From: Talinum fruticosum
Taxonomy: Eukaryota > Streptophyta > Magnoliopsida > Caryophyllales > Talinaceae
Direction of reading: 5' to 3'
Length of the DNA stretch: 64,000 bases
Assembly (NCBI GenBank): GCA_021018815.1
Contig: JAITYX010000163.1
Coordinates: 143,145 to 207,144 of the forward strand
Part shown: one piece after another, positions 23,498 through 35,884 of the stretch
Layout: each line of letters opens with the position of its first letter
How positions within the stretch are numbered: the stretch's first letter is position 1
Translations under genes and position numbers: made by a program
Notes under the pieces: generated by a model
Database searches by the model: none
What the model was told of the DNA's origin: nothing
The model's input: only the letters and a program-made list of their open reading frames with translations

Positions 23498-24636
23498 AGC
23501 TAGGTAGCTTTATTCGCTGGCTTGGCTTCTTTTTCTCTGAAAGTCCTTGCTTTTAAATGCGAATAGAGATGAAAGACGCCATGTTTTTCAGTGCCAAGGG
23601 TTAATGACAGACAGCTTCAGTCGTCGCTCTCAGTCAGTATGTATCAGAGACAAATATTACTCTCTCTCTCTCTCTCTCTCCCCCTTCTCTCTTCATGGGA
23701 ATCAGTGGGATTGGGATATATACATATATAGAGACCAGAGTTGAGTTGAGGTGGGAAGGAGAGAGAAATTTAATAACGAAGTAAATTGAAGAGGAGGGCA
23801 TCTTTTTTTCCATTTAAGCAGAAAAAAACAGGAAAAATTGAAGTGAAACTAAAAACAGTACTGTGTAGTAGTGTGGTGGTGGGTAGTTTTGCTTCTCCTC
23901 TCTTTCTCTTTCTCCTTCTCTTTCTCTTTCTCTTTCTCCTCTTGCTGTAATGTAAGTAACTTTCATGACTCAAAACAAAGCAAAAGGAGAGAGAAAAGGG
24001 GTTCACTTTTTAAGCCTAACTTTGCCTTTTTATTTCAACCATGTGCACTTCTGTTCAGCCTTTTCCCTTTTTCTTTTCATTTCATATCTATCTGCTGGTA
24101 CACCATGTGTTTGGATATAATTATGTATTCCTCTATTATTTAATGCATTAATTTTTAACAAGTTTTTTTTATTATTATTATAAATAACATAATTGCAAAG
24201 CAAACCCTTGGGCTCTCTCCGCACGTACCTTTTTTCAGTGTGGTACTGTAACTTTTGCCCATTACTCGAAAGCAAAGAGGGAAAGAAAAGTGAACCTAGC
24301 TCTAGTAGTTTTTACCCTTCTGAAGTTGACTGTATTACCCCCACCCACCCCCAAACTTTCTGCAAATTAATAACATGAAAACAGATAAGGTCTCATAACA
24401 AAGATACAATATTGACTTTTGTTTTTACTTGTAATGTGGAACCGATTGGATTACTGACTACATATTTACAAATTTTATTAGTAATATTCTTTTTATTGTT
24501 TTTCTGAATTTTGTGAATGTTCATTAATTTTATGTTTGTTTATATTAAAATTTTGAAGAGCTTCTACACTAAAATATAACGGTGTTTTTAGTTAATAATA
24601 GTTGCCATAAGAATTGAGAGATTTCATATAATTAAT
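23498..24636. other. non-coding DNA with pyrimidine tracts
   Basis: Contains (CT)n at about 23660-23680 and a CTTTCT/CTCCTT-rich tract at about 23893-23940. Open frames on both strands across these tracts are low-complexity shadows. No gene is recognised, although the leader-like composition could belong to an unseen transcript. Confidence 0.45.
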
Positions 24637-25084
24637 GGGCATTTGGCCTATATTTTAAAAGTGTTTTTAGATTTTAAAAACTGAAATTAGGGCAAATATT
24701 TACTTTTTAAAAAGTTAAAACTGTTTTTTAAAAATAATTTTGGAAAAAAATTCTCCAAAAATAAAAACAATTATTTGCTATTTCTATTTCTAATTTCTTG
24801 AAAAATTTTCTAACAATCACCCACAACCCTATTATTTGTCTCTCTCCTCTCTTTTCATGTTAATCTCTCCTATCCTCTATCTCTATCTCTATCTGTTATT
24901 TTGTTTTATTTCTATCTCCTTTTTCTCTCCCTTTCTAAAAATTTTCACCAAATAAATTAATTATTTAAAAAATACTTATATAAAATTTAGACCAAACATT
25001 TCAATTTTTCTTCAAAAATAATTTTCGAAAAAATACTTTTAAAAAATAAAAATAAATTTTTTGAAAATTGGGCCAAACATGCTC
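24637..25084. mobile_element. MITE-like element (about 450 bp)
   Basis: Begins GGGCATTTGGCCTATATTTT and ends TTGGGCCAAACATGCTC; the ends are imperfect inverted repeats, and the interior is A/T-rich with inverted blocks (TTTTAAAAATAATTTTGG and CAAAAATAATTTTCG). No exact target duplication was found, so the borders and class (possibly hAT-like) are uncertain. Confidence 0.45.
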
Positions 25085-25264
25085 TTAAATATGTTATTAA
25101 TGGAGTTTTTGACTATCGACTTTTTAAAAAATTTTTAATATGATGAAAGGTAGTTTTTAGATTCAAATAATCAAACAATTAATTTGAAGGTATGGGGAAT
25201 TACCTTTTTAAATTGTTTATCGAGATTTAGTTAATACTTATGGTATAAATTTGGGTTTATGGAC

Positions 25265-25430
25265 CTCGGGTCACAACACAATTTGAGAAAGGGAATCTAA
25301 TTATTATTTTTTAAAAAAGAAAGATCATGAAAATAGGGTGTAAATTTTAAAAATTAAAATAAAATACTATATATAATAACTTGAATCTATATACTCGAGT
25401 CCATAGTATAATTTTATAAGATTTAGTAGG
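25265..25430 (+). repeat. dispersed repeat, copy 2
   Basis: Diverged copy of 17045-17210: CACAACACAATTTGAGAAAG, CATGAAAATAGGGTGTAAAT, AATACTATATATAATAACTT in the same order. Confidence 0.65.
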
Positions 25431-26956
25431 ATTTTACCCAAAAGTTTTGAGGTAGCAATAATCCATTATCAATTTACAACTGCGGAAAACAAAGCCCGTA
25501 AATTTAAATTTCTTTTGGCAAATTATACCATTTTACTTTTCATATGATTTTGAGTTGATGTTAAACTACAATGATTTATTAATTAATATTTTAAAGACAA
25601 AGGGTAGGAATATGTAGAAAAAGGACTAATTGTCTCATAAAATTTACTTTTCACTTGTTAATTTCTTTTCCCAAGGCTATTGTTTTGTTTTCAAGCTTTA
25701 ATGACACCTAATATTGTTACTCACTTCTATAAGGATAGGAGTATTATCTATAATTAGACGGTGTACTTAGAGTTTAAAGTGTTCATAAAAATTTAAATAA
25801 TTTAATAAGGTGTATTAATATATAAGAGTTATTTTTACCCGCTTCTATATTTCTTTTTAAGGTAAACTAATCATAAAAAAAAGGTTTACAACTCACTTTT
25901 AATTTAAACCATTAAAAAAATTACTTTTTTCTCAATGACAAAAGGTAGACCTTTCCTTGATTCTTTGTACACAAAAAAAAAAAAAGAAAAATAGAAAACT
26001 AGTGCTAAACCAAAAACTTCAAAATGATCTAAACAAGTTAGTCAATTAAAAAAAAAAGGAAGTATTGTAAGACTAAGGTATTTTTTTGTCTAACATAGAT
26101 TGACTGCAATTTCGGTGAAATTTATTTTTTCATATGTTTTCGAAACTGTTTTCTATTTCAAAATTAATTAATAAAAACACTAATGTTAAATGTAGAGGGA
26201 AAAAACAATCTGAAAATCCATGTTAATGAGGAGCTAATTCAACTAGCTATGAAGTAAAAATTTAGGATAGAATTTGCCAAATTTTGAAACTTACATAATT
26301 TGCAATAGGATTCAACTTAACTTTACTTTTGAGATTTATGAGTTAAATGGCAATCATATCCAATAATTGTTAATATTTACGATATATGACTAAGCTATTA
26401 AATTAATTCATCTGACATAATAACATTATTTGTCACATTAACTTCAGCTCATGATACTGAAAAGAAATTCATTATTACAATTAAAAAAAAATTCAAGTCC
26501 AAGTAACTAAGGCCTAAGATGTCGTTTACATTTTTTAAAAAATTAATTAAATAGTTAACAAAAAAATAACAAAAGAAAATTACTTTAGTTGAATAGCAAA
26601 CTAGAGTTAAGGCAATTAAGGAAATTTTCTCAAATAGCTTTTGGATTTTAAAAAGAAAACTACTTTCATCAAGTGGTGTCTTTTTCCTCCCCAAAAATAA
26701 CTAATAACATTTACTAATATGAACAACTGATCCAACCAGCTTAAAGTGGGTGCAACACTTCCAGTAGTTTAACACTTGTTTAAAAGAACTCTCTTCTTTT
26801 CCTTCCTCCTCTCTAAACCTTAATTATATGTCCATTACTTTTTTTTTCTTTTCTAAATTATTGGAACCGCTACTATGCTTGTTACAACTGGTGGTACGTC
26901 CCTTTTACTTCAATTTCTTCAATCGAATCAAAATCTAAAAGTATTGTTCTAATAAA
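25431..26956. other. AT-rich non-coding DNA
   Basis: No supported gene. Several A- and T-runs occur, for example near 25973 and 26839. Confidence 0.45.
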
Positions 26957-27113
26957 TTTTCTCTCTTCGTAAGAATTTGGATTTCTCTCCTTGTGAGAGT
27001 TTGAATTTCTCTCATTTTTGTGAGAGTTTGTGTTTCTCTCATTTTTTTCGAGAGTTTGTGTTTCTCTCATTTTTTGTGAGAGTTAGGGTTTCTCTCCTTG
27101 TTGTGAAAGTCTT
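26957..27113. repeat. minisatellite of about 28-30 bp, five to six copies
   Basis: The unit TGTGAGAGTTTGTGTTTCTC plus TCATTTTT repeats with small length changes. It gives a periodic open frame on each strand (NERNTNSHK-like on minus), which is an artefact. The following text to about 27160 (TTATTTCTCGCCTTCAAGCG) resembles a retroelement leader but no retroelement gene follows. Confidence 0.85.
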
Positions 27114-28080
27114 ATTTCTCGCCTTCAAGCGAGTTATTTCTCTTGCCAATACGTGCTAGTCTTGCTAGGGTTGTTGATTCGATTGGAGAGTATATTTTTA
27201 TCAATTAGTGTCATTGATTTTGATTGAGAATGATTTAACAATGGAATTTCATATGGCTTGATCAAAGTGATATTCCTCCTGGTTGATCTATTATATCACA
27301 TAGAGATCTAATTTATGAAGTTATACAATAGCTCGCCGATGTTCGGAAAAGACATATTGAAGTCGAAGAATATGGTCCGTGGCTAAATTGATGCTGCAAG
27401 TATGGAGTCGAACGGAAGTATATTTACCATTAATTTTGTTGAAATAGAGATTTATTTTGATATTTTAGATTTATTCTTGTTAGAAAATTATCTTTATAAA
27501 TGTCATATGACTTTCTATTAATTAGTTAAAAAAAATTGATCCAACTAGCTGAGACCTGACGACTTAATTTAATTATTTAACTTGTACAACTAATAGTACA
27601 TCAGGATCGAATAAGTCATTTTTTTGTTTTATCATCGGATCAAGTTCAATAATGTTGACTTTTTAGCACCAAAACTTTATGATTCGGAGATTTTTGGACT
27701 AAGAAAACTAAATCAGAATTTAAATTATGAATCGAATTTGAAGTGACCTGAAGAGGATTGACATTCACAATTGGTTACTTTTATTTGAATATGAACAAAA
27801 ATTGAGTTGAATCAAATTGAGCTTATCAAAAACTTTTTATTACTAAGTTACTTTTCTTTGTAAAACAATTTTATTGAATCAAGTATAAATTGATCATAAA
27901 TCAACTAGAGTCACAATTGATCCTACCCAAACAGTAACCTAAATCGTGATTATACTATTTTCTCGTTGATAAAATTATACCTCTAGTGAATGTTAAGTTC
28001 ACTCAAAATCAAACCAAATACCAATTTGCCTCCCCCAACATACACAAAACAACAACAACAACAACATTAACATCAACAAC
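27114..28080. other. AT-rich non-coding DNA
   Basis: No recognisable gene. A short (AAC)n-like tract occurs at about 28048-28082. Confidence 0.4.
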
Positions 28081-28089
28081 AAAACATCA

Positions 28090-28300
28090 TATGAGCGACC
28101 GCATTATTGACTATTTTCTCATAAAAACGGTCGGAAATAAAGTTTTCGACTATTTTTCCACCGTTTTTAGTTGTAAGAAGTCTTAGTTGGAAATTATTAT
28201 CAACCGAAACTTTAAAAATGGTCCATAATTACCAACTATATTACTCATCGTATTTTATGGTTTAAATTTCGACCATAATATTTCAACTGGAATTCTCTAT
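28090..28300. mobile_element. possible degenerate DNA-transposon end
   Basis: Related short words ACGGTCGGAAATAAAGTTTT, GACTATTTT, CCGTTTTTAG and TTTCGACCATAATATTTC occur in both orientations over about 200 bp, resembling subterminal repeats of a CACTA- or Mutator-like element. No terminal motif or target duplication is seen. Confidence 0.3.
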
Positions 28301-29679
28301 ATCTCATTCATCCATCTCACACTCAAACTCTCTCCCTGGCATACTTGGATTCTCTCCCTCTCTCATTACTCTCTCAGGAAGAACCCTCTTTACCTTTTTA
28401 AAAGCTCCAAACTCCTTGTCATTACTTTATCAAAATTCGGTTAAGCTCCGAATTTTGCAGGTGGATCTACCCGAAGGCTCATATTCGTTCATCAAGTTGC
28501 CTTTCATTGTTTTTTTCTCGATTTTGGAAGTTATGTAATTTCATTTAGTTAGGATCCCCGCTTGATGTAGTAACATAATCTTTATTTACTCCTTATGCCT
28601 CGCTTTCTTTGATTAATTTCCACCATTAGCATGTTGCTCGCTTGATTTGTTTTTCAACACAATTTTAGCTTTATGTTTTCTTATTAATGAAGGTTGTTTT
28701 TAATGGGAATAATCGGGAGCACTCCTCTTCAGTCCGTACCTTCGCCCCGAACTTTAGATCATCAATTTAGGTAAATGAAGTTCTATTTGATACTTTATCT
28801 TAATTTAAGTTCATTATTTATTCCTTTTCAAAGTTATCTCTTCAGTTTGAACTTGACTAGGAAAGTAAAATGTGTTGTTAATTTTTATGCAAAGTAGACT
28901 GGCAACTCACTTTTCCCATCCTTTTCAATAATAAACATCTCGATTTTTTATTAAAATGAGAATTTTTGAAAAGAGTTTAAAATCGAGGTTCTCTCGATCA
29001 AGATTGCTCCTGCAATGCTGGCTAGAGAATCTAGGCATGTCCCTGCAATAGAGAACCCACACTCGATTTTTGTAACAACACAAGTTGGTTTACCTAATAA
29101 GCCTTGCCGTAACTCGGTTTATAAGCAAATACATTTCTATTTTATGTGTCCTGGAAATTCTTTAAACTTTTGAAAATAAAATGTTTCCCAAAATAGCCAA
29201 CCAAAAATAATTTTACAAATAAGAGCCTTATTTCTTAGGAAACACGCCTCCCTAAAATCGATATTCATGAAGTGTCGCGCCCAAAGCACGCCCTCTCCAT
29301 AAAAGAAGGTCTAAAGTCGTGGTCCTTACAATATCATGCATAAGTTGCTTAAACATGAAGTGGCTACTTGGTCTACCAAACTATAAATCTAACAAAAGTT
29401 GAATCTTCTATGGTCACAAAAGTGACTAAATAAGTACTCAAATTACTTAGTTTTTAATTATATTCAAGATTATTACAAATTTTATTAGGATATCGTGTGG
29501 TTGTGCGTGAATTATCAATTGAAGAGGAATTGATAAACGAGCAAGAAATTACAAATTTGGTATGAAATTGACTAAATCGATTGAATTCCAAAAAAACTCA
29601 TAAATTCAAGTATGGCATATAGCCCAATTTGGGTATCAAATTAAGTCATATATATTCTTTAAGCGTGTGGGCCATGTTT
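28301..29679. other. non-coding DNA upstream of Copia remnant
   Basis: A pyrimidine-rich leader-like stretch (28300-28400) precedes AT-rich DNA. No transposon domain or gene is readable before the Copia homology begins near 29680. Confidence 0.4.
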
Positions 29680-30790
29680 AATATCGTCTCTTGTGATGCA
29701 AAAGACTTTATAAGGTTTACAACAAGCTCCAAGAGCTTGATATGAAAGATTAAGTAGCTTCTTGGTTGAAAATGGATTTAAAAGAGGTTTGATTGACAAA
29801 ATCTTCTTTGCAAAAATCAAGAGGAAGGATTTTCTTACCATACGGATCTATGTTGGTGATATAATCTTTAGTGCTACTAATAAAATTTTATGCCAAGAAT
29901 TTTTTGAACTCATGAGACAGGAATTCCAAATAAGCATGATGGGAGAATTGAATTTTTTCCTTGGACTGCAAATCAAGCAAGACAAAGATGAAATCTATTT
30001 CCACTAGTCCAAGTATGTGAAGGAGTTACTCAAAAAGTACAAACTTCAATATGCTAAGCTAGCAGCAACTCCTATGGGTAGTAGTACCAAACTGGACTCG
30101 GATGAAAAATGTAAGTTAGTAAATTAGAAACTCTACGGAGGTATGATCAGATTACTACTTTATCTTACTTCTAGTAGGTCGGATATCATGTTTAGTGTCC
30201 GCCTATGTGCAATATTTCAAGCTAATTTAAAAGAATCACATCTCATTGTGGTGAAGAGAATCTTTAGATATCTTGCAGAGACTTAAACACTTGGTCTATG
30301 GTACTCAAAGGACTCAAGTCTGACTTTTAGTGGCTACTCGGATGTTGATTTTCCCAGGTACAAGGTTAATAGGAAAAGTACTTCGGAGCATGCCAATTTC
30401 GGGGCCAATCACTTATCTCCCGACACTCAAAGAAAAAGAACTCGGTCGCCTTATCAACAATTGATGCTTGAGTGCATTGTAACCTAAGCTTGCTTGTGCT
30501 TAGTTGTTGTGGATCAAACAACATATCAAGGATTTGGGATTGACCTTCTCAGCCATTCCTATCAAGTGCGACAATCAAAGTGTTATCAACATTACCAAGA
30601 ACCTAGTTCGAGCATTCAAAAACTAAGCACATTGAGGTCATATATCATTTTCGAGAGATCATTATGAAAAAGGTGATATAGAACTTGGAATTTACTCATA
30701 CTAAGCTCCAATTAGCTAATATTTTCACTATACGATTAGGTGACAATCAGTTTTGCTTTATTAGAAATGATATTGGTATGTTAAATGCAT
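29680..30790 (+). pseudogene. Copia retrotransposon pol remnant (end of reverse transcriptase plus RNase H)
   Basis: Fragment of a Ty1/Copia polyprotein. Near 29700 GLQQAPRA*YERLSSFL is the conserved reverse-transcriptase stretch with Trp replaced by a stop. The frame 29762-30007 continues with IYVGDIIF, where YVDD is expected, so the second position of the catalytic aspartate pair region is altered. GELNFFLGLQIKQ follows, and KELLKKYKLQYAKLAATPMG near 30020. RNase H blocks come next (SGYSDVDFPRYKVNRKSTS near 30330, IPIKCDNQSVI near 30555), ending with FCFIRNDIGMLNA near 30785. Gag, protease and integrase are missing upstream. The envelope-like ORF beyond the CACTA insertion at 30982 probably belongs to the same element, as in the SIRE lineage. 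Confidence 0.85.
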
Positions 30791-30981
30791 AATTACATAT
30801 TTTATTGATGAATTATTATGTGTTTATATTGTTTAAACATGTTTTCATTGAGTGAAGTCTCGAATGACTGGTAGTTCGATTAAAAATCCATGAAATTGAG
30901 CTCTAGTTGTTAGTAACCGAGATGCTTTCGAGCACTTAGACAGATAACCGAGTCAAACTTAGTCAAGAGAAAATGAACATT

Positions 30982-31320
30982 CACTACTACGAGAGCCACT
31001 TTTAACTACGGTTAAAAATGACATTTAACAACGGTTAACGAGCGTCATGTATTTGAGCGTCGTTGTATGTACCACCTTTAACTACGGTTCAAAACCATAG
31101 TCATAGGTCAATATATAACGACAGTTCGGATAGAAAAATCGTAGTCATAGGTCAATCTATGACGACGGTTTCTTCATCCGAACCGTCGTCATAGGCCTTC
31201 TTTTATAGTTGGAAAAGCCCTTCCTCGAGCACCTATGACGATGGTTCCTTCATTTGAACCGTCGTCATAGATGAGCCTATGACTATGGTTCTACGTTAAG
31301 AACCGTCGTCATAAGTCTGT
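30982..31320 (-). repeat. CACTA 3' subterminal repeat block
   Basis: GTCATAGGTCAATATATAAC, CCTATGACGATGGTTCCTTC, CCGTCGTCATAGATGAGCC and similar words alternate in direct and inverted order, pairing into short hairpins. These are the presumed transposase-binding sites. A near-identical block is seen at 57318-57535. Confidence 0.85.
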
Positions 31321-31412
31321 TTTTTTAAATAATTTTTCTTGAATTTGCTTGCCCCTCCGTATAGTACGAGAAAAAACATATACAAACCACAATCCTAATA
31401 CAATCTCACCGG

Positions 31413-31580
31413 AATATATACAAAACAACAAACACATATACTCATCACATTTTGTATATAGGACTTCTTCTTCACCATAATATATACAAAACAACAAACA
31501 CATATACTCATCACATTTTGTATATAGGCCTTCCTCTTCACCATAATATATACAAAACAACAAACATATATACGAACCAC
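31413..31580. repeat. 66-bp tandem repeat, 2.6 copies
   Basis: Unit starts at 31413, 31479 and 31545 with AATATATACAAAACAACAAA; exact period 66 bp. On the minus strand this gives a 22-residue periodic open frame (SICVCCFVYIMVK-like), probably not a gene. Confidence 0.92.
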
Positions 31581-31879
31581 GAGTCATATGTACATATTTA
31601 TACCTATAACTGTGTATGACTACTAAAATCACAAACTTGACCTATCAAATAATGAAGAATAAGCTGTAATATATATACTTATTCCTTTATACGAGTTGTC
31701 TACAAACTCTACCCAACCTTGTTTTAACTCATTGAGAACTTCAACTTGTATAGGGAGTGGGTGGCTTCTTTCCCGGAAATATTGTGACCAATGCAGTAAA
31801 AGACATATTAATTAGGTCGGTGCAAGTGTTAATCAAGTTGAAAAAGAATATAAAAATAATCAATTAAAAGTGCAACTAT

Positions 31880-32600
31880 ACCTCTTTGGGACTAGCATTT
31901 CTTTTGAGTTTGATTACAATCTCTTTCATGTACTTGGAAAATGTAGAAGTCGTACTCCACGTTCCCTACTTGTTTATGACACTACAATAATAAAAATAGA
32001 TTCCCAACACATAGAGAATTAATTAGTACTTATGTATCTAGCAAGTAATATGAAATGAAAAATATCTAAAGTACATTGTAATAATCAAGAGAACTTCACC
32101 TTGACGAGGACAATTAGTGGTTGTGCTTTCTTCACTCGTTTGGAGCCTCCGTCATAATAATAACGGACTACAGACACTTGTTTTTCGATCGGAAAAAATA
32201 AAATTTAAGTTAGACATATCATTGAATGATTACTTAACAAAACAAGCATAAGATGATTAAAAATTATGAACTCACGCCTCGACGACGTTCCTGATATCTT
32301 CCCTAACATCACGACCCAAAGGATTAAGTAGGCCATATTAACCCTTGGAAATATGGCAGCAAGCATCCAATGGTGGTTACAAAATCACATATTTTTATAT
32401 AAGATAACGAGCATATAAAAACTTCATCGGTTAGTTAGTTCATTATTTGTCCATTTACCTCTCATTGAACGCCGCTGAAGCAATGTTTTTCATTTGCGGC
32501 ATCTTTCATGACGTCGAAGATATAGGAGACTCGTTCGTCACGATTCAACCTAGCTCCTTGAATAACGGAAGTAGGGTTCGAAGCTGAACGAAGTCTTTCC
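31880..32600 (-). pseudogene. Ulp1/C48-like peptidase remnant in CACTA element
   Basis: Reading the minus strand in shifting frames gives YGLLNPLGRDVREDIRNVVE near 32330-32275 and KQVGNVEYDFYIF near 31975-31935, continued by YMKEIVIKLKRNASPK in the next frame. These match the ends of Ulp1-like cysteine peptidase domains that plant CACTA elements often carry downstream of their DNA-binding ORF. The expected active-site Cys before the (G/F)YY block reads Tyr here. Frameshifted and inactive. Confidence 0.6.
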
Positions 32601-32689
32601 CAATCTCGTGCGGCCACCTTACATATTAATATGTAGTTAGAAATTGAAATTAGTTAATAAAAAAAACTGATTAAGAATATGTTAACACA

Positions 32690-33430
32690 TCATGCCAAGC
32701 GTAATAGCGGATACGTCGATTTCCTATGTGCGCAAAATTGCAATATATCATTTGGGAAGACAAAGATCGACATATCCGTTTCACGTAGCCCTAACACGTG
32801 ACCTGGCGTGCTACAAATGATCCGGTCCTCTCGTTGACGAGTCCGCACATAACTTTCCGAGTAGCACACAATCCGTGCGAGATTCCTCAATGAATTTGAG
32901 AGCATAATTGTTCGGACAACGAACAGGCGCCATCGAACGTTTGCTTGTGCCACTAGCGTCCTTCATCCTACTCTCGGATCCGTCCCCGATATCCTAGTGA
33001 ATAATCAATACAAAAATGAGAAATATATGTATGTGATATCAACAACGACTAAATCTAATTTTTTAATACAAATGAATTATAGTAGTGAGGATGACCAAAC
33101 TCTTCGGCCAACAAAGAAAAGCGTTGATCGCATCGTTAACAGTGTGGAGGTCAACTCCACGGATCGCAACTCGCACTCGCCTTTCCTGTGTATAACCTCT
33201 TTGACACTCGCCCTTACCTCATCAGCTGAAAAGGGTGTCCCGTGAACAATAACATCTACCCTCCATGGGAAAACAACACCCAATACCACAACATGCTCTT
33301 GAGGAGGGTGAGGAGAAGCTAACTTGCAATTCGCCGGCTGCATAAGAATAAGTAAACATTTGACATAGAAGTTAAATAACCTAAAAACCCTAAAAATAAA
33401 TGGACAAAGTTTCCCCTTTAAAGTAAACAT
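32690..33430 (-). pseudogene. DUF8039-like region of CACTA second ORF
   Basis: Minus-strand frames 33430-33077 and 32953-32690 read CKLASPHPPQEHVVVLGVVF, VIVHGTPFSADEVRASVKEV and then ETDMSIFVFPNDILQFC. The first two match the domain (DUF8039-like) that lies after the Transposase_24 region in plant CACTA ORFs. The last resembles the linker before the Ulp1 domain. The two parts are separated by a short non-coding gap that may be an intron. Confidence 0.55.
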
Positions 33431-33639
33431 TTTCTCGGGATAAAGTCCCTCATTCGAAACAACAAAAACATACTAAATAAGTAATCACTCAACGACCACA
33501 CACCGAGTTATGCAACGACAAAAACATACTATAAGTAATTATTCAACAAGATTATAATTAGTTAGTCAAAATATAAATATGCATGCATGTAAATATAATT
33601 AGGTTGCAAATCTTATTTACCTCTGCGGAACTTCTAATT

Positions 33640-35242
33640 GGTTGACGGGTGAGCTTGCGTTCACATTGGCCGGTGTGTGGGGTGAGAAAGGACGTACATC
33701 ATCAAAGTTTCTAGGTAACGGCATACCCATGTTGGTGAAGTACGACCTCATATGGGACTCGCATCTCTATCTACATCTACGCCCTCATATCTTCGATCCG
33801 TGTAGCTATGTGGGACATTTGGGACTGCATTTGAGCCATTTTCGCCTCCATATGTGCATTGCTCAAAGATATGGGGCGCTTCTTCCTAGTCCCAAAGTGC
33901 TCAACTATCCCCACCTGCTCAACGATGGCTCGAACACGATCGGGATGCTCGGCTCTTTGTAGGGCCAATGCTAGCTTATCCCTCCTCCCTGTGGTGTCGA
34001 TGTATCGAAGTCGATGTCCGTGACAAAGACTGCTGTAAGAAGAAAAAAATATTATCATTTGGAAAATTCAAAAAATAACTCGATAAGTTCTCAAAATAAA
34101 TAAAGAAAAATAGTAAAAAACTCACGAGTCGGCGAGAAATAGGTTCTACATTGGGCGTAGTGAAGGTTCCATCTTTCTTCCTTCTTCCTTCGATCTATAG
34201 CTCGTCCCTATCAACAACGAGCTTCGAAGTATCTATGGTGGAACCTTAACCGCATGTGCCACTGAAGTTGTTCAAGTTATTGCTTGTACAACTTCTTCTC
34301 CAACTTCGCGTATCCCCATGGGACAGACACATGAGGGTATGGATTGCTCTTAATCCTCTTCCGGTTGGCTTCACCTATCGCCTGCACAAGTAATATTAAG
34401 AAACAAAAATATCGAGTGCATAACACTTTCATTTCTTCATTTTTATATCAATTCGCGACAACCAACATCACACTATATGTATATGAGATTGAATATTGAA
34501 TGAAATAACCTTGTATTCTCGAGAGGTGACATATGACTCAAACGATCTCTAGTCCTCCTCTCGTGATATAATTGTAGACCTCCTAGGATCTACCTTCTTG
34601 TTTTATCTGCTTTGTTTTGAAGATCCATATAGCGACAATGCGATATTTGTACTCTCTAAACTTTTCTACCGCCGACATGAAGGTCTTGTGTTTCACGGAG
34701 GGGATATGAGATTTATTAACGTTCAAATTGAACATTCTCTCGAAATACAAGAACGATATGCATTAGTACATATATATTAACCATTTACAATATAAGTTGC
34801 AATACTAAGTTGAGATGTATTCATTTACCTAAATATCGTTCCATATGTTGTCATTAATGGAATTAGGGATGTCAGCCCATTTTCTACGGTTGATGTTCAT
34901 ATGGCAGCGGGTTGCCGTACCAACGTAGCTCATAAAGGTAGATTTCTTCCTACCTACAGCATTTCTGTGGCTATCAAAATCAACCCATGGAGAGTTGGAT
35001 CGTCTCTACTCCGGACCAACTTCTCCTTGTTCATCATAGTTCGCCCCTCGATTTCTTTGTACTTTTGGAAGAATCCATCTTAAACTGCAAGCAATTATAA
35101 AAATCTTGATAAATAACATGTACAACAATTTTCGGACGGAAACACATAAGTTGGGTCGGGCAGTAGCCAACATGGGCTGACCGTGTAGTCTAGCACGGCC
35201 CGTGCTTGGCTGCCCAGAACCATGGTCCTCAATTGTGGTCAT
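33640..35242 (-). pseudogene. Transposase_24 (PF03004)-like ORF of CACTA element
   Basis: The 5' part of the element's minus-strand gene. From about 35020 to 34850 it reads WVDFDSHRNAVGRKKSTF, MSYVGTATRCHMNINRRKW and DIPNSINDNIWNDI, the conserved start of Ptta/En/Spm DNA-binding proteins. Near 34380-34290 comes IGEANRKRIKSNPYPHVSVP followed by WGYAKLEKKL. At 34058-33777 a frame with FGTRKKRPISLSNAHMEAKM and a Met/Gln-rich coiled coil follows. Gaps between blocks (34140-34060, 34560-34390, 34850-34780) could be introns or decay. No TNP2 transposase is present, so the element would depend on another for movement. Confidence 0.7.
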
Positions 35243-35552
35243 TTTTTGTCTCTTGTCTTATGTTCATATTCTATCCATTCACATTCCTCAAATATAAGAT
35301 TAAATTTCTACATGTAACAACTTACAAGTTAAACAACCTAAAATTCGGATGAAACAACCATGAAACAGCCAAATTAACAAATTCTCATCGGATGCATGAA
35401 TCCACTCAATCGAACACACAACATCAAGTGCCCACAAATTCAAATAATTGTCCAAATGAACCCAAAAACGCTTAAATCTAGATTCAACCCTAAAACCCTA
35501 GTTTCGGATATATATAAGAAGGGGACGGGGTACCGGAGGAGGGAGGGAGAGG

Positions 35553-35556
<4 letters not shown>

Positions 35557-35597
<41 letters not shown>
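35557..35597. repeat. (GA)n microsatellite in CACTA 5' region
   Basis: About 20 GA units, flanked by GGGAGGGAGA on the left. It lies in the presumed 5' leader of the element's minus-strand gene. Confidence 0.95.
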
Positions 35598-35604
<7 letters not shown>

Positions 35605-35884
35605 TACCATATGAAATAACGTAGGCATAGAAGAACACCGGTGGCGGAAAATAGGAGAGCTCGAGAGGAGAGATAGAACAGCGAACAGCAAGAGGGGGAC
35701 TAAATTCACTCGGTTAAGGTGAGTGAAAGTGAGAGGAAAGGGGCTCCGAGAAGAAAAACTCAGGCACTAGAAAACTCGAGGCAGCGAAGGACGCCGGTGG
35801 AGGAGAAAAGGAGAGCCCAAGAGGAGATGAGCGAAGCGAGATGGTAGGAATGGAACAGCGAGGAGTTCTTGGGGGTTTTGGTGC

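Noticed and set aside
28048..28082. CAACAACAACAACA tract as a CRISPR-like or regulatory repeat
   Set aside because: Simple (AAC)n microsatellite.
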